DNA of 64,000 bases from positions 434,001 through 498,000 of the forward strand of contig NZ_JABRXF010000002.1 of assembly GCF_013266695.1 (NCBI RefSeq), read 5' to 3'. The stretch's first letter is position 1. The number at the start of each line of letters is the position of its first letter. Position numbers and translations under genes: made by a program. This DNA is from Hongsoonwoonella zoysiae. GTDB lineage: Bacteria > Pseudomonadota > Alphaproteobacteria > Rhizobiales > Stappiaceae. The notes under the pieces are model-generated. The model saw only the letters and a list, made by a program, of their open reading frames with translations, had not been told where the DNA came from and did not search any database. Positions 31,339 to 42,057 of the stretch are shown here, one piece after another.

Positions 31339-31953
31339 ATGGTCCTGCAAGCCGTCTTTTTTTACGTTTTCGCGGCGATATGCGTCGCCTCGGGCTTCAT
31401 GGTGATCGCTTCGCGCAATCCCGTGCACTCGGTTCTGTTCCTGATCCTTGCGTTCTTCAACGCGGCAGGGTTGTTCATCCTGCTCGGAGCAGAATTCCTG
31501 GCCATGATCCTGATCGTCGTCTATGTCGGTGCGGTCATGGTGCTGTTCCTCTTTGTCGTCATGATGCTTGACGTCGATTTCGTGGAACTAAGACAGGGCT
31601 TCCTGCAGTACCTGCCCGTTGGCGGTCTTGTGGGGATCATCCTCCTGGTCGAACTGCTTCTCGGGCTCGGGGCATGGACATTCGCGCCTGAAGTGCCGGT
31701 CAATGTGGCGGCTCCGATACCGCCCATCGAGCAGGTCTCGAACATTCAGGCGCTCGGCGAGGTTCTCTACACGCGCTACATCTTCTTTTTCCAGATTGCC
31801 GGGCTGGTTCTTCTGGTGGCCATGGTGGGCGCTATCGTGCTTACGCTGCGCCACAAGGAAGGGGTGAAGCGGCAGGATATCCCGACGCAGGTCGCGCGGA
31901 ACCGCGAGACGGCGATCGAAGTTCGCAAGGTCGAAACCGGCAAGGGCATCTGA
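31339..31953 (+). CDS. nuoJ: NADH-quinone oxidoreductase subunit J
   Basis: Membrane subunit with five transmembrane helices. 204 residues from the ATG at 31339 ([18 protein letters not shown]), which matches the usual N-terminus; a GTG at 31318 with GGAGA just before it is an alternative. Signature [20 protein letters not shown] and the pi-bulge helix [20 protein letters not shown] (key part [11 protein letters not shown]) are present. C-terminus is charged and cytoplasmic. Confidence 0.96.
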   Translation: MVLQAVFFYVFAAICVASGFMVIASRNPVHSVLFLILAFFNAAGLFILLGAEFLAMILIVVYVGAVMVLFLFVVMMLDVDFVELRQGFLQYLPVGGLVGIILLVELLLGLGAWTFAPEVPVNVAAPIPPIEQVSNIQALGEVLYTRYIFFFQIAGLVLLVAMVGAIVLTLRHKEGVKRQDIPTQVARNRETAIEVRKVETGKGI

Positions 31954-31991
31954 CGCCAGCCGTTCGACCGGAAAACAAAACGTTCAAACGC

Positions 31992-32014
31992 ACGATCCCA
32001 CCCCACGGGATCGT
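31992..32014 (+). other. Hairpin in the nuoJ-nuoK gap
   Basis: ACGATCCC pairs perfectly with GGGATCGT around ACCCCAC, 38 bases before the nuoK start, no T run. Second such hairpin in the operon. Confidence 0.4.
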
Positions 32015-32051
32015 CCGGAAACTGGATACGGGGGAGCACGGCGAGGCGCCC

Positions 32052-32360
32052 ATGGAAATCGGTCTGTCACACTATCTGACGGTTGCGGCGATCCTGTTCA
32101 CGATTGGGATCTTCGGCATCTTCCTCAACAGGAAGAACGTCATCATCATTCTGATGTCGATCGAACTGCTGCTCTTGGCCGTCAACATCAACCTGGTCGC
32201 GTTTTCGTCCTTCCTTGGGGACTTGGTGGGACAGGTGTTCGCTCTTCTGGTTCTTACCGTCGCAGCGGCGGAGGCGGCCATCGGGCTTGCCATTCTCGTT
32301 GCGTTTTTCCGAAACCGCGGCTCCATCGCCGTGGAAGACATCAACATGATGAAGGGCTGA
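32052..32360 (+). CDS. nuoK: NADH-quinone oxidoreductase subunit K
   Basis: Small antiporter-like membrane subunit, 102 residues with three helices. The conserved Glu of helix 2 is in [16 protein letters not shown] and the second Glu in [12 protein letters not shown], both on the proton path. Gap to nuoL is 7 bases. Confidence 0.97.
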   Translation: MEIGLSHYLTVAAILFTIGIFGIFLNRKNVIIILMSIELLLLAVNINLVAFSSFLGDLVGQVFALLVLTVAAAEAAIGLAILVAFFRNRGSIAVEDINMMKG

Positions 32361-32367
32361 GGGGCGG

Positions 32368-34332
32368 ATGTATTCGGCTATCGTTTTCCTGCCGCTTATC
32401 GGCTTTCTGATCGCAGGTCTTTTCGGACGGACGATCGGAGCCAAGGCCAGCGAGTATATTACTTCCGGCCTTCTTATCGTCGCGGCGATCCTGTCGTGGA
32501 TCGCATTCTTCTCCGTCGGTTTTACCGATGCGGCGCCCCAGCATGTGACAGTGCTCAGGTGGATCAACTCCGGCACACTCGATGTGAACTGGATGATCCG
32601 CGTCGATACGTTGACCGTTGTCATGCTGGTGGTGGTGAACACGGTTTCGGCGCTGGTGCATGTCTATTCCATCGGCTACATGCATCACGATCCGCACCGT
32701 CCGCGCTTTTTTGCGTATCTGTCGCTATTCACCTTCGCGATGCTGACGCTGGTGACGGCTGACAACCTTCTACAGATGTTCTTCGGCTGGGAAGGTGTGG
32801 GCCTGGCGTCCTATCTGCTGATCGGTTTCTGGTATCAAAAGCCGTCAGCCAACGCGGCGGCGATCAAGGCTTTCGTCGTCAATCGCGTTGGTGACTTCGG
32901 CTTCGCGCTCGGCATCTTCGGTGTCTTTTATTTGTTCAATTCGATCGATCTCGACACGGTCTTCGCCAATGCTCAAGCCTTTGTCGAAGGGGGGCACGGC
33001 GAACCGGTTCTAGATTTCCTCGGCTATCATCTCGACGCCCACGGCGCGATGACGGCGCTCTGCCTGCTGCTCTTCATGGGCGCCATGGGCAAATCGGCGC
33101 AGTTCCTGCTGCACACCTGGCTGCCGGATGCGATGGAAGGCCCGACTCCGGTTTCCGCGCTTATCCACGCGGCGACGATGGTTACCGCTGGCGTCTTCAT
33201 GGTCGCGCGTCTTTCGCCGCTGTTCGAGCTTTCGCATACCGCGCTAACCTTTGTGACCTTTATCGGGGCGACGACGGCTTTCTTCGCGGCCACGGTTGGC
33301 CTGGTACAGAACGACATCAAGCGGGTGATCGCCTATTCGACCTGTTCACAGCTCGGTTATATGTTCGTGGCGCTCGGTGTCGGCGCCTATTCTGTCGGTA
33401 TCTTCCATCTCTTCACGCATGCCTTCTTCAAGGCGCTTTTGTTCCTGGGGGCAGGTTCGGTGATCCATGCCGTTTCCGACGAGCAGGACATGCGAAAGAT
33501 GGGCGGCTTGCGCAAGCACATCCCCGTCACCTACTGGATGATGGTGATTGGAACGCTCGCGCTAACCGGCTTCCCTCTTACGGCCGGTTACTTCTCGAAG
33601 GATGCAGTTATCGAAGCGGCATACGCCGGCCATAACAGCTTCGCGCTCTACGGCTTCTGGCTGACGGTGGCGGCTGCGGCCCTGACGTCGTTCTATTCCT
33701 GGCGTCTCGCCTTCATGACGTTCCATGGAAAGCCGCGCGCGTCCGTAGACGTGATGAAACACGTACACGAATCTCCATATGTCATGACCGTTCCGCTGAT
33801 GATCCTGGCTGCGGGTGCGTTGTTCGCGGGCCTGATCTTCTCTGGTTTCTTCATAGGTGAAGGTTATGGCGAGTTCTGGCGGGTTTCGCTTTTCACCTCC
33901 GAAGAAAACCACGTGCTGCATGACATGCACGAGGTCCCGGCTTGGGTGAAATTCTCTCCGCTCGTCATGATGATCGGCGGGTTCTTGGTGGCCTGGCACT
34001 TCTACATCCGTTCGCCGGACACCCCGAAGCGTCTGGCCGAGCGGCATGAGGGGCTCTACAAGTTCCTGCTAAACAAGTGGTACTTCGACGAGCTTTATGA
34101 CGCGATCTTCGTACGTCCCGCGTTGTGGATTGGTCGTCAACTCTGGAAGAAGGGCGATGGCGCGACGATCGACGGGTTCGGTCCGGACGGCGTCGCAGCC
34201 AGGGTGCAGAACGTTACGACGTGGGTCGTCCGGCTGCAGACCGGCTACATCTATCACTATGCGTTCGCCATGCTCATCGGCGTTGCAGCCCTTGTAACCT
34301 GGTCCATGTTCGGCGGCGGGAGTGCCCAATAA
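32368..34332 (+). CDS. nuoL: NADH-quinone oxidoreductase subunit L
   Basis: Distal antiporter-like proton pump with the long lateral helix. 654 residues, the usual length. Typical segments: [19 protein letters not shown] (conserved Glu of TM5), [26 protein letters not shown], and the discontinuous TM12 region; the C-terminal lateral helix precedes the last transmembrane segment. The stop shares one base with the nuoM ATG (TAATG). Confidence 0.98.
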   Translation: MYSAIVFLPLIGFLIAGLFGRTIGAKASEYITSGLLIVAAILSWIAFFSVGFTDAAPQHVTVLRWINSGTLDVNWMIRVDTLTVVMLVVVNTVSALVHVYSIGYMHHDPHRPRFFAYLSLFTFAMLTLVTADNLLQMFFGWEGVGLASYLLIGFWYQKPSANAAAIKAFVVNRVGDFGFALGIFGVFYLFNSIDLDTVFANAQAFVEGGHGEPVLDFLGYHLDAHGAMTALCLLLFMGAMGKSAQFLLHTWLPDAMEGPTPVSALIHAATMVTAGVFMVARLSPLFELSHTALTFVTFIGATTAFFAATVGLVQNDIKRVIAYSTCSQLGYMFVALGVGAYSVGIFHLFTHAFFKALLFLGAGSVIHAVSDEQDMRKMGGLRKHIPVTYWMMVIGTLALTGFPLTAGYFSKDAVIEAAYAGHNSFALYGFWLTVAAAALTSFYSWRLAFMTFHGKPRASVDVMKHVHESPYVMTVPLMILAAGALFAGLIFSGFFIGEGYGEFWRVSLFTSEENHVLHDMHEVPAWVKFSPLVMMIGGFLVAWHFYIRSPDTPKRLAERHEGLYKFLLNKWYFDELYDAIFVRPALWIGRQLWKKGDGATIDGFGPDGVAARVQNVTTWVVRLQTGYIYHYAFAMLIGVAALVTWSMFGGGSAQ

Positions 34333-35840
34333 TGAGCTGGCCTATTCTCAGCACCATAACGTTTCTTCCGCTGGTCGGCGTTCTCTTCATTCTCCTCGTC
34401 CGCGGCGAAGAGGACAGCGCCAAGGAAAACATCCGCCGCGTATCCCTGATCACGACGGTATTCACGTTCATCGTCTCCCTGATCATCTGGATCAATTTCG
34501 ACACGCAGAACCCCGGGTTCCAGTTCGAGGAACGGGCGGATTGGCTTGGCGGAAACATCACTTACCGGATGGGCGTCGACGGCATCTCTATGCTGTTCGT
34601 CATCCTCACGACGTTCCTGATGCCATTCTGCATTCTCGCGAGCTGGCGGAGCATCGAGAACCGTGTCAAGGAGTACATGATCGCGTTCCTCGTGCTCGAG
34701 ACACTGATGATCGGTGTCTTCTGCGCGCTCGATCTCGTTGTTTTCTATGTCTTCTTCGAAGGAGGCCTTATCCCGATGTTCCTGATCATCGGGGTGTGGG
34801 GCGGCAAGCGGCGCGTTTATGCAAGCTACAAGTTCTTTCTTTACACGCTGCTTGGCTCCGTGCTGATGCTCATCGCCATTATGGCGATGTACTGGAATGC
34901 CGGTACGACCGATATTCCGACACTTTTGGCGCATTCCTTCCCGGCAGAGATGCAGACGTGGCTGTGGATCGCCTTTTTCGCGAGCTTCGCGGTGAAAATG
35001 CCGATGTGGCCGGTGCATACGTGGCTTCCGGATGCGCATGTGGAAGCGCCGACGGCGGGTTCGGTGATCCTGGCCGGCATCCTGCTGAAAATGGGGGGCT
35101 ACGGGTTCCTGCGCTTCTCGCTGCCGATGTTCCCGGTGGCGAGCGACCTGTTCGCGCCGTTCATATTCACATTGTCTGTGGTGGCGATCATCTACACCTC
35201 GCTCGTTGCGCTCGCGCAGGAAGACATCAAAAAGCTGATCGCCTATTCCTCGGTGGCGCATATGGGCTATGTCACCATGGGCCTATTCACGATGACCGAG
35301 CAGGGCCTGCAGGGCGGTATCTTCCAGATGCTTTCGCACGGCATCGTATCCGGCGCGCTTTTCCTTTGCGTGGGTGTGATTTACGACAGGATGCATACGC
35401 GCGAAATCGATGCCTACGGTGGGCTCGTCAACCGCATGCCAGCCTATGCCGTTGCTTTCATGATCTTCACTATGGCCAATGTCGGCCTGCCGGGCACGAG
35501 CGGGTTCGTCGGCGAGTTCCTGACGCTGGTTGGCGTGTTCAGGGTAAACACCTGGGTCGCGCTATTCGCCACGACCGGTGTCATCCTGTCTGCCGCCTAC
35601 GCGCTCTACCTCTACAGGCGGGTAATTTTCGGTGTGATCGACAAGGAGAATTTGAAGTCGATACTCGATCTTTCGGTTCGTGAGCGCGTTATCCTGGCTC
35701 CGCTCGTCGTGCTGACGATCTTCTTCGGGTTCTATCCGGCACCGGTATTCGACGTGACGCAGGCGTCTGTCGATCAACTCATCCAGAACTATCAAGCCGC
35801 GCTGGAAACGGCCCAGCAGACGGCATCGCTGGCGCATTAA
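34332..35840 (+). CDS. nuoM: NADH-quinone oxidoreductase subunit M
   Basis: Middle antiporter-like subunit, 502 residues from ATG 34332 ([16 protein letters not shown]). The frame is open further upstream but that part lies inside nuoL. Signatures [21 protein letters not shown] (conserved Glu) and [22 protein letters not shown] ([10 protein letters not shown] core) are present. Confidence 0.98.
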   Translation: MSWPILSTITFLPLVGVLFILLVRGEEDSAKENIRRVSLITTVFTFIVSLIIWINFDTQNPGFQFEERADWLGGNITYRMGVDGISMLFVILTTFLMPFCILASWRSIENRVKEYMIAFLVLETLMIGVFCALDLVVFYVFFEGGLIPMFLIIGVWGGKRRVYASYKFFLYTLLGSVLMLIAIMAMYWNAGTTDIPTLLAHSFPAEMQTWLWIAFFASFAVKMPMWPVHTWLPDAHVEAPTAGSVILAGILLKMGGYGFLRFSLPMFPVASDLFAPFIFTLSVVAIIYTSLVALAQEDIKKLIAYSSVAHMGYVTMGLFTMTEQGLQGGIFQMLSHGIVSGALFLCVGVIYDRMHTREIDAYGGLVNRMPAYAVAFMIFTMANVGLPGTSGFVGEFLTLVGVFRVNTWVALFATTGVILSAAYALYLYRRVIFGVIDKENLKSILDLSVRERVILAPLVVLTIFFGFYPAPVFDVTQASVDQLIQNYQAALETAQQTASLAH

Positions 35841-35864
35841 AGGTCAGAAGGGCGAGAATAAACG

Positions 35865-37298
35865 ATGGTAAGCGAACTTCCCGATCTGATGCCGGCCCTG
35901 CCGGAACTGCTTCTTGCCGTGGGTGCACTTGTTCTCTTGATGGTCGGCGTCTTTGGCGGCGAACGTTCAACGCCGATCGTCACGGGAATGTCGGTCGCGC
36001 TTCTTGCGGTTGCGGTGCTGATTTACATCTTCAGCCCGGCGGAGGGTACGACCTTCGGCGGCGCGTTCATACAAGACGGTTTCGCCCGTTACCTGAAGAT
36101 CCTGACGCTGATCGGCTCAGGTCTTGCGATCGCAATGTCGGTCGCCTATGCGCGCAGCGAGCATTTCGAGCGTTTCGAATATCCGGTGCTGATCGTCATC
36201 GCGACGCTCGGCATGCTCCTGATGCTTTCGGCGAACGACATGATCTCGCTCTACCTTGGGCTGGAACTGCAGTCGCTGTCGCTCTACGTCGTCGCCTCGA
36301 TTAACCGGGACAGCATTCGCTCGACGGAAGCCGGACTGAAGTATTTCGTTCTCGGAGCGCTATCTTCCGGCATGCTGCTTTACGGCATGTCACTGGTCTA
36401 CGGCTTTACCGGCCATACCGGCTTCGACCCTATCGCCGAAGTTCTGGCGGCGGACGAGGCTTCTCTCGGGCTGATTTTCGGCCTGGTGTTCATTCTTGCC
36501 GGCATCGCTTTCAAGATATCCGCCGTTCCCTTCCACATGTGGACGCCGGATGTCTACGAGGGGGCGCCGACACCGGTGACGGCATTTTTCGCCGCGGCAC
36601 CTAAGATCGCCGCCATGGGAATGCTGACGCGCATCGTTGTCGACGCGTTCAGCCCGATCACATCCGAATGGCAGCAGATCATCGTCTTCGTCTCGATCGC
36701 TTCGATGGCGCTTGGCGCGTTCGCGGCGATCGGTCAGCGTAACATCAAGCGGCTGATGGCCTACTCCTCGATCGGTCACATGGGTTACGCGCTTGTTGGT
36801 CTCGCCGCCGGCACGGAGCAGGGTGTTGAAGGCGTGATTGTCTATCTTACCGCGTATATGGCCATGACGCTCGGCGCATTCGCCTGTATTCTCGCCATGC
36901 GGCGCAAAGAGGGAATGGTTGAGGAAATCTACGAGCTTTCCGGTCTTTCGCGCACGAACCTGCCGATGGCTGTCCTTCTTGCGGTCATCTTGTTCTCGCT
37001 CGCCGGTATACCGCCGTTCGTGGGCTTTTTCGCCAAGTTCTATGTGTTCCTGGCAGCCGTCGAGGCCGGGCTGTATCCGCTCGCAGTCATCGGTGTGCTC
37101 ACATCGGTCGTCGGCGCCTACTATTACCTGCGTATCATCAAGGTGATGTTCTTCGATGAACCGGCGCCGAAGTTCCTGCCGATGCCGGGTGAGATGAAGA
37201 TCGTGCTCGGCGTATCTGGCGCCTTCGTGCTCTTCTTCGTCGTTATTGCCGGGCCGATCGTGGAAATGGCGGGAACGGCGGCGAAAACGCTATTCTGA
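35865..37298 (+). CDS. nuoN: NADH-quinone oxidoreductase subunit N
   Basis: Third antiporter-like proton-pumping subunit, 477 residues with about 14 helices. Signatures [16 protein letters not shown] and [20 protein letters not shown] are visible, as well as the lysine-bearing [13 protein letters not shown] helix. Last nuo gene; birA follows after 5 bases. Confidence 0.98.
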   Translation: MVSELPDLMPALPELLLAVGALVLLMVGVFGGERSTPIVTGMSVALLAVAVLIYIFSPAEGTTFGGAFIQDGFARYLKILTLIGSGLAIAMSVAYARSEHFERFEYPVLIVIATLGMLLMLSANDMISLYLGLELQSLSLYVVASINRDSIRSTEAGLKYFVLGALSSGMLLYGMSLVYGFTGHTGFDPIAEVLAADEASLGLIFGLVFILAGIAFKISAVPFHMWTPDVYEGAPTPVTAFFAAAPKIAAMGMLTRIVVDAFSPITSEWQQIIVFVSIASMALGAFAAIGQRNIKRLMAYSSIGHMGYALVGLAAGTEQGVEGVIVYLTAYMAMTLGAFACILAMRRKEGMVEEIYELSGLSRTNLPMAVLLAVILFSLAGIPPFVGFFAKFYVFLAAVEAGLYPLAVIGVLTSVVGAYYYLRIIKVMFFDEPAPKFLPMPGEMKIVLGVSGAFVLFFVVIAGPIVEMAGTAAKTLF

Positions 37299-37303
37299 TC
37301 GAC

Positions 37304-38074
37304 ATGGATTATGACGGAAACGAACACCCGGTGCCAAATGCGCCGGGTTATCGTTTCAGAGCTTACCCATCCGTAGGGTCGACGAACGCGCTTGCCATGG
37401 AGACCGCACGGGCAGGTGATCCCGGCGGCCTCTGGATAATTGGAGCGGAGCAAACCGCAGGTAGGGCCCGGCGGGGACGCGCCTGGACATCCGAGAAAGG
37501 AAATTTCTACGCATCGCTTCTGCTGATTGATCCGGGTCCGTCTGAGCGTGTCGGAGAGTTGCCGATGGTGGCCGCGGTGGCGCTTGCCGATGCGGTTGAG
37601 AAGGCTTGCGGAGTGATTGGGGTCGTCAAGCTGAAATGGCCGAACGACCTTCTGATCGAGGGACGCAAGATTTCCGGTATCCTGCTTGAAGCGCTGACGC
37701 TGGAAGAAGGAAGGCGTGCAATCGTTTGCGGCTTCGGTGTTAATTGCGCGCATCATCCGGATCTTGGCCTTTATCCGGCGGGAGACTTGGCCGGTTTCGG
37801 GTTTCGGGTAACTCCGGAGATGGTTTTCCTTCGTGTAGCCAATACGATATCCGAGAGACTTGAAGCTTGGTCTTATCCAGGCGGATTTGCTAAAATCCGG
37901 ACAGACTGGCTCCATCGGGCGGTTGGCCTAGGCGAACGGATCAACGTGCGGTATCCGGACCGGGAAATCGCAGGCGTCTTTTTGGGCCTCGAAATGGATG
38001 GGCGCTTGCGCTTGCGTCTCGACAACGGCGAAATAGACCGTATATCCGCGGGCGATGTTTTCTTCGGCGAATAA
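37304..38074 (+). CDS. birA: Biotin--[acetyl-CoA-carboxylase] ligase
   Basis: Attaches biotin to the carrier domain of biotin enzymes through biotinyl-AMP. 256 residues. The catalytic loop GRARRGRAW (GRGRRG type) lies at residues 53-61 and the KWPNDL motif at 111-116. There is no N-terminal helix-turn-helix, so this is a class I, non-repressor BirA as usual for alphaproteobacteria. The N-terminal STNALAMETAR helix follows the SVGST biotin-site segment. Begins 5 bases after nuoN and so is the tail of the operon. Confidence 0.95.
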   Translation: MDYDGNEHPVPNAPGYRFRAYPSVGSTNALAMETARAGDPGGLWIIGAEQTAGRARRGRAWTSEKGNFYASLLLIDPGPSERVGELPMVAAVALADAVEKACGVIGVVKLKWPNDLLIEGRKISGILLEALTLEEGRRAIVCGFGVNCAHHPDLGLYPAGDLAGFGFRVTPEMVFLRVANTISERLEAWSYPGGFAKIRTDWLHRAVGLGERINVRYPDREIAGVFLGLEMDGRLRLRLDNGEIDRISAGDVFFGE

Positions 38075-38118
38075 ACAATTCATGGCGGCCAGCGTAACCG
38101 CCTGTCAGGAGTATATGC

Positions 38119-39786
38119 ATGTCGAGCGACAGTGAGCTCGTATTCGTCGCCCTGGGTGGCCTTGGCGAAATCGGGATGAATCTCGGTGTTTACGGGTATG
38201 GATCCGAAGACGATCGTCGGTGGCTCGTTGTCGACTGCGGGGTAAGCTTCGCGGGCCCTGATCTGCCTGGAATCGATCTCGTGATGCCCGACATCCGGTT
38301 TTTGGAGGAAGAGCGCGACCGGATCGACGGTATCGTCATCACGCATGCACATGAAGACCATTATGGAGCTCTTATTCATCTCTGGCCGAAGCTGCGGGCA
38401 CCGCTTTATATGACGGCGTTTACCGCCGGCCTGCTCGAAGCAAAAAAAGAGAGCGAATATGGTATCGAGCATATTCCGGTAACGGTGGTGAAACAGGGCG
38501 AACGCCTCGAAATAGGAGCTTTCGACGTCGAGGTGATCGCCATGTCGCACTCAATCCCCGAGCCTTGCGCTCTCGCGATCCGTACCGGCCTCGGTACGGT
38601 CGTCCATTCAGGCGACTGGAAGATCGATCCGGAACCGGGTGTCGGCAAGCCGATCGACCTTGAGCGACTTGCGGAAATCGGGCGGGAAGGCGTGAGAGCC
38701 CTTATCTGCGACAGCACCAACGCGGTGCGCGACGGGGTGAGCCCCAGCGAGGCAGACGTCGCAAGGGAACTTGCAAAAATTATCGCCAATGCCTCCAACC
38801 GCGTGGTGGTGACAACATTCGCGTCTAACGTAGCGCGCATCCGATCCATCGCCCTTGCTGCCAAGGCCGCAGGGCGGGAGGTCGTCGTCATGGGCCGCTC
38901 GATGCAGCGGGTGATAGAGGTGGCGTCCGAACTTGGCTATCTCGACGGTTTGCCGCCGTTTCTTGACGAAGAGGCTTTCGGATATCTGCCGCGCGACAAG
39001 GTGGTGGCGCTGCTGACCGGGAGCCAGGGCGAGGCGAGAGCCGCCATGGCGAGAGTCGCTCAGGGCGACCACCGCAATGTGGCACTTGCGAAGAAGGATC
39101 TCGTGATCTTTTCCTCGCGCACGATTCCCGGCAACGAGAAAGCGGTGAACGCCATCATCAACCAGCTTGTCGAGCAGGGCATCGATGTGATGACCGACCG
39201 GGACGGTCTGGTGCATGTTTCCGGCCATCCGCGAAAAGGAGAGCTTGAGCGGCTTTATGACGTGCTGAAACCTCAAGCGCTGGTGCCCGCACACGGAGAA
39301 GCGATGCATCTGGCCGCGCAGGAAGCATTCGCGCGCGAGCAGGGCATCAAGGAGACGGTGATCGCACGAAACGGCGATTTGGTTCGCCTGGCGCCCGGCA
39401 AACTGGAACTTATCGACGAGGTGCCGGTCGGCATAGCGGTGAAGGACGGCGCGATTTTGGGCGACCCGGAGGAAACCGGAGTGCGCGAACGGCGCAAGCT
39501 TTCCTTTGCTGGCGCCGTGGTCGTGACACTCACAATCGATGGAAAGGGCATGCTGGTGGGCGAGCCCGAAGCGGTGCTCTTCGGCCTGCCGGAAGCTGAC
39601 AACAAGGGGCGGGACTTCGAGGATATCGTTCTCGATGCGGTGATCGGGGCAGTGGAAAGTATCCCGAAAGTGCGGCGCAAGGATCCCGATCTCGTGGCAG
39701 AGGCGGCAAGGCGGGCAGCAAGAAGCGCGGTGAATGAAGCCTGGGGCAAAAAGCCTCTGACGCGGGCGATCGCCACGCGCGTGTGA
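38119..39786 (+). CDS. rnj: Ribonuclease J
   Basis: Metallo-beta-lactamase/beta-CASP ribonuclease with 5'-3' exo- and endonuclease activity, used in rRNA and mRNA maturation in rhizobia. 555 residues. The metal motif HAHEDH is at 76-81, a further His ligand in SHSIPEP, GDWKID provides the bridging Asp, and the beta-CASP region contains TTFASNVARI and the SGHPRKGEL and VPAHGEAMHL motifs. C-terminal domain is present. Lies 44 bases after birA. Confidence 0.96.
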   Translation: MSSDSELVFVALGGLGEIGMNLGVYGYGSEDDRRWLVVDCGVSFAGPDLPGIDLVMPDIRFLEEERDRIDGIVITHAHEDHYGALIHLWPKLRAPLYMTAFTAGLLEAKKESEYGIEHIPVTVVKQGERLEIGAFDVEVIAMSHSIPEPCALAIRTGLGTVVHSGDWKIDPEPGVGKPIDLERLAEIGREGVRALICDSTNAVRDGVSPSEADVARELAKIIANASNRVVVTTFASNVARIRSIALAAKAAGREVVVMGRSMQRVIEVASELGYLDGLPPFLDEEAFGYLPRDKVVALLTGSQGEARAAMARVAQGDHRNVALAKKDLVIFSSRTIPGNEKAVNAIINQLVEQGIDVMTDRDGLVHVSGHPRKGELERLYDVLKPQALVPAHGEAMHLAAQEAFAREQGIKETVIARNGDLVRLAPGKLELIDEVPVGIAVKDGAILGDPEETGVRERRKLSFAGAVVVTLTIDGKGMLVGEPEAVLFGLPEADNKGRDFEDIVLDAVIGAVESIPKVRRKDPDLVAEAARRAARSAVNEAWGKKPLTRAIATRV

Positions 39787-39858
39787 CCATTTGGCCGACT
39801 TGCGCCTTTCGCCAATTGCCGTCACATCGGGGAAAGCAGCGAACGGGAAGGATGGATC

Positions 39859-40263
39859 ATGATCGGGCGTCTCAATCATGTTGCAATCGCGGTGCCGGAC
39901 CTAGAAGCGGCGACAGTGACCTATCGTGACACGCTTGGTGCCAAGGTCTCTCAGCGCCAGGAAGAACCGGACCACGGTGTAACCGTCGTCTTCATAGAAC
40001 TTCCGAACACAAAGATAGAGCTTCTTGAGCCCCTTGGTGAAGGTTCTCCGATCCAGGCTTTCCTCGACCGCAGCCCGGCGGGCGGCATCCACCATGTCTG
40101 CTACGAGGTTGACGATATTCTCGCAGCACGCGACAGACTGAAGGAGCAGGGCGCGCGCGTCCTCGGCGATGGCGAGCCAAAAATCGGCGCGCATGGAAAG
40201 CCTGTACTTTTCCTGCACCCTAAAGATTTCAATGGCACGCTTGTCGAACTCGAACAGGCGTAA
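39859..40263 (+). CDS. mce: Methylmalonyl-CoA epimerase
   Basis: Interconverts (2R)- and (2S)-methylmalonyl-CoA in propionate metabolism. A 134-residue VOC-fold protein opening with RLNHVAIAVPDLEAA (His7 is a metal ligand), followed by HGVTVVFIELPNTKIELLEPLGE, GGIHHVCYEVDDI (second His) and the closing FLHPKDFNGTLVELEQ (Glu ligand). These ligands and order match the family well. Position between rnj and a DUF1467 gene is the usual rhizobial arrangement. Confidence 0.93.
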   Translation: MIGRLNHVAIAVPDLEAATVTYRDTLGAKVSQRQEEPDHGVTVVFIELPNTKIELLEPLGEGSPIQAFLDRSPAGGIHHVCYEVDDILAARDRLKEQGARVLGDGEPKIGAHGKPVLFLHPKDFNGTLVELEQA

Positions 40264-40284
40264 TCAGAATACTGGAGCCAGGGC

Positions 40285-40536
40285 GTGTCGTTGACATCGG
40301 GTCTTGCTATTTATTTCATCATCTGGTGGGTTGTGCTCTTCGCGGTGCTGCCCATCGGCGTGCGCACACAGGAAGAAGAAGGTGAAATCGTGCCCGGCAC
40401 GGTGCCGAGCGCTCCTCATGCGCCGCAACTTGCAAAAAAGGCCGTACTGACCACAATCGTCGCCGGCGTGATCTTCGCGGCCTTTTATTGGGTCAGGGTA
40501 TACTCAGGACTCACGCTGGACGATTTCCCGATCTGA
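40285..40536 (+). CDS. DUF1467 family membrane protein
   Basis: An 83-residue protein with two transmembrane helices (about 5-26 and 52-72) and an acidic/Pro-rich loop. The segment WWVVLFAVLPIGVRTQEEEGE is the hallmark of DUF1467 (core LFAVLPIGVRTQEE), a small alphaproteobacterial family of unknown function usually found near proS. Start is GTG at 40285, with GGAG upstream. Confidence 0.9.
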   Translation: MSLTSGLAIYFIIWWVVLFAVLPIGVRTQEEEGEIVPGTVPSAPHAPQLAKKAVLTTIVAGVIFAAFYWVRVYSGLTLDDFPI

Positions 40537-40553
40537 CCTCTAGGGCGCTTTCC

Positions 40554-40591
40554 ACGAAAGCAGTTTCGCTTTCGTGACAAGAATTCGATCC
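40554..40591. repeat. 25-bp repeat family, copy B, with hairpin
   Basis: On the minus strand 40591-40567 matches the copies at 7050 and 41993 (core GAATTCTTGTCACGAAAGCG). The arm ACGAAAGC (40554-40561) pairs with GCTTTCGT (40568-40575), giving an 8 bp hairpin after the DUF1467 gene. It points opposite to copy C, with the cyclase gene between them. Confidence 0.65.
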
Positions 40592-40653
40592 AGTATCAGT
40601 TTTTTGATCATATCCTTGTCGCGAAATCCAACTTAGATTTCGCGGCATATGCC

Positions 40654-41769
40654 TTAACTGTAAAGCTCGATCTCACCGATGTTCTTGGCGCGAGCGATAC
40701 TGCGGCGAGTGTAACGCTGCTGGACGGTGTCGCTCAATTCGGCGCGAAATTCGGTGCTGATACGTATGTCGCCAGGCGCCGGGTCTCCATCCACAATATC
40801 TTCCTTGTGAACTTCCTCAAGGCGTGCTGCCTTGTTTACGTCCTTGCCGATCAGCGTGAACTGATGACGGGTGGCGGAGCCGAAATCCCCGCTGAGGGCG
40901 AGGCCGAGGTGCAGCCCGATGCGAAGATGAAGGCGCGCATTTCCGATGCGGATTTCCGATACGGCCTTCACCGCGTTTTCCGCCGCCCGCAATGATTCCA
41001 GACACGCCTTTGCCGTGCTTGCGCCATCCTGCAAGACCCAGAATGCCATCAAGCCGTCGCCTATGAACTTGTCGATATATCCGCCATGTGCGGCAATCGG
41101 TACGGACTGCGCATTGAAGAAGCGCTGGACGATATCGGCCGTGCGCTCGGGGCTCATCGATAGTGTGTGTTCGCTGAAGCCGACGACATCCGAAAACCAG
41201 ATTATCGCCCGGTCGACCTTATAGTCGGTCAACCGGCCGCCGCCAGCCTGCATGCGCCGACTGAGCGCATATTGGTTCGTATAGGCGTGCAGGATGCGCG
41301 TGTCATCCTGGAGCTGCCTGCTCAGGGACGCAACCTTGATGCTGGCGTTCTTCAGTTTGAGCGAGATGATGCGAGCGATATTACGGTAGATCAAATCCCT
41401 TTCAGGGTGCTTTTCGATACTCGCCTTGTCGACCACCAGAACTTCGACATTCATTTCGCTGGCGACGAGGTCGTACATACGCCGATAACCGTTTCCGAGG
41501 AGATTCTGCTCTCCCACGACCTCGCCGCGTCTTCGGACGAAGAGCGTGCGATCACCTTCCTTTACCGCCACGGAACCGGTGACGATCACCCAAAGGCATT
41601 CTGCCACATCGCCATGTCTGCAGATGTATTCGCCTTCGGCATAACGGTAGGGACGGGGTACGAGATCGGAACAGTCGGCTATATCGTCCACAAGACCGCT
41701 TGCGATCATTGCTTCGATATATTCGCGTCCCAGCGTTTCAAGAGGATGCGGTTCAGGCTTTTTCGTCAT
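40654..41769 (-). CDS. cNMP-binding / class III adenylate cyclase
   Basis: A 371-residue soluble two-domain protein: cyclic-nucleotide-binding (CRP-like) domain at about 35-145 (AEGEYICRHGDVAECLWVIV core GEYICRHGD) and class III nucleotidyl cyclase at about 180-371. The active site is complete: metal Asp194 (WFSDVVGFS) and Asp238 (KFIGDG), base-reading Lys234 and Thr in FTLIGKDVNKAAR, transition-state Asn and Arg in VNKAAR. Lys/Thr suggests ATP as substrate. The product may feed back on the N-terminal sensor domain; this is inference. It is convergent with the DUF1467 gene, monocistronic, and lies between inverted repeat copies B and C. It may be an accessory gene inserted between DUF1467 and proS. 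Confidence 0.93.
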   Translation of the reverse strand: MTKKPEPHPLETLGREYIEAMIASGLVDDIADCSDLVPRPYRYAEGEYICRHGDVAECLWVIVTGSVAVKEGDRTLFVRRRGEVVGEQNLLGNGYRRMYDLVASEMNVEVLVVDKASIEKHPERDLIYRNIARIISLKLKNASIKVASLSRQLQDDTRILHAYTNQYALSRRMQAGGGRLTDYKVDRAIIWFSDVVGFSEHTLSMSPERTADIVQRFFNAQSVPIAAHGGYIDKFIGDGLMAFWVLQDGASTAKACLESLRAAENAVKAVSEIRIGNARLHLRIGLHLGLALSGDFGSATRHQFTLIGKDVNKAARLEEVHKEDIVDGDPAPGDIRISTEFRAELSDTVQQRYTRRSIARAKNIGEIELYS

Positions 41770-41992
41770 CGATTCGTTCCGGATTCGACCGTTTCGCTCC
41801 GTGCGAGACCTTTGGCCGGGAACTATAGCCGGAAGCCGCCTCCTGCGGTTTGATATGGATCGAACGAGCGAAACCCGATTTATAAAATGCAGGTGAAAAT
41901 AAGCTGACGTAATCGTGATCCGGGCCGGGTGAAATTCATCAGGACGGCCATAATTGCCGTGAATTGCGGAGTATTCTCAAAATATTGAATAT

Positions 41993-42017
41993 GGAGCGAA
42001 TTCTGATCACGAAAGCG
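41993..42017. repeat. 25-bp repeat family, copy C
   Basis: Plus-strand copy whose core reads GAATTCTGATCACGAAAGCG. It differs from copy A in two positions and from copy B in three. It lies 41 bases before the lectin-like gene and about 220 bases upstream of the cyclase start. Confidence 0.65.
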
Positions 42018-42057
42018 CTTTAGCCCGAAAGAAGGGTAATGAGGGAGGAACCATGTG

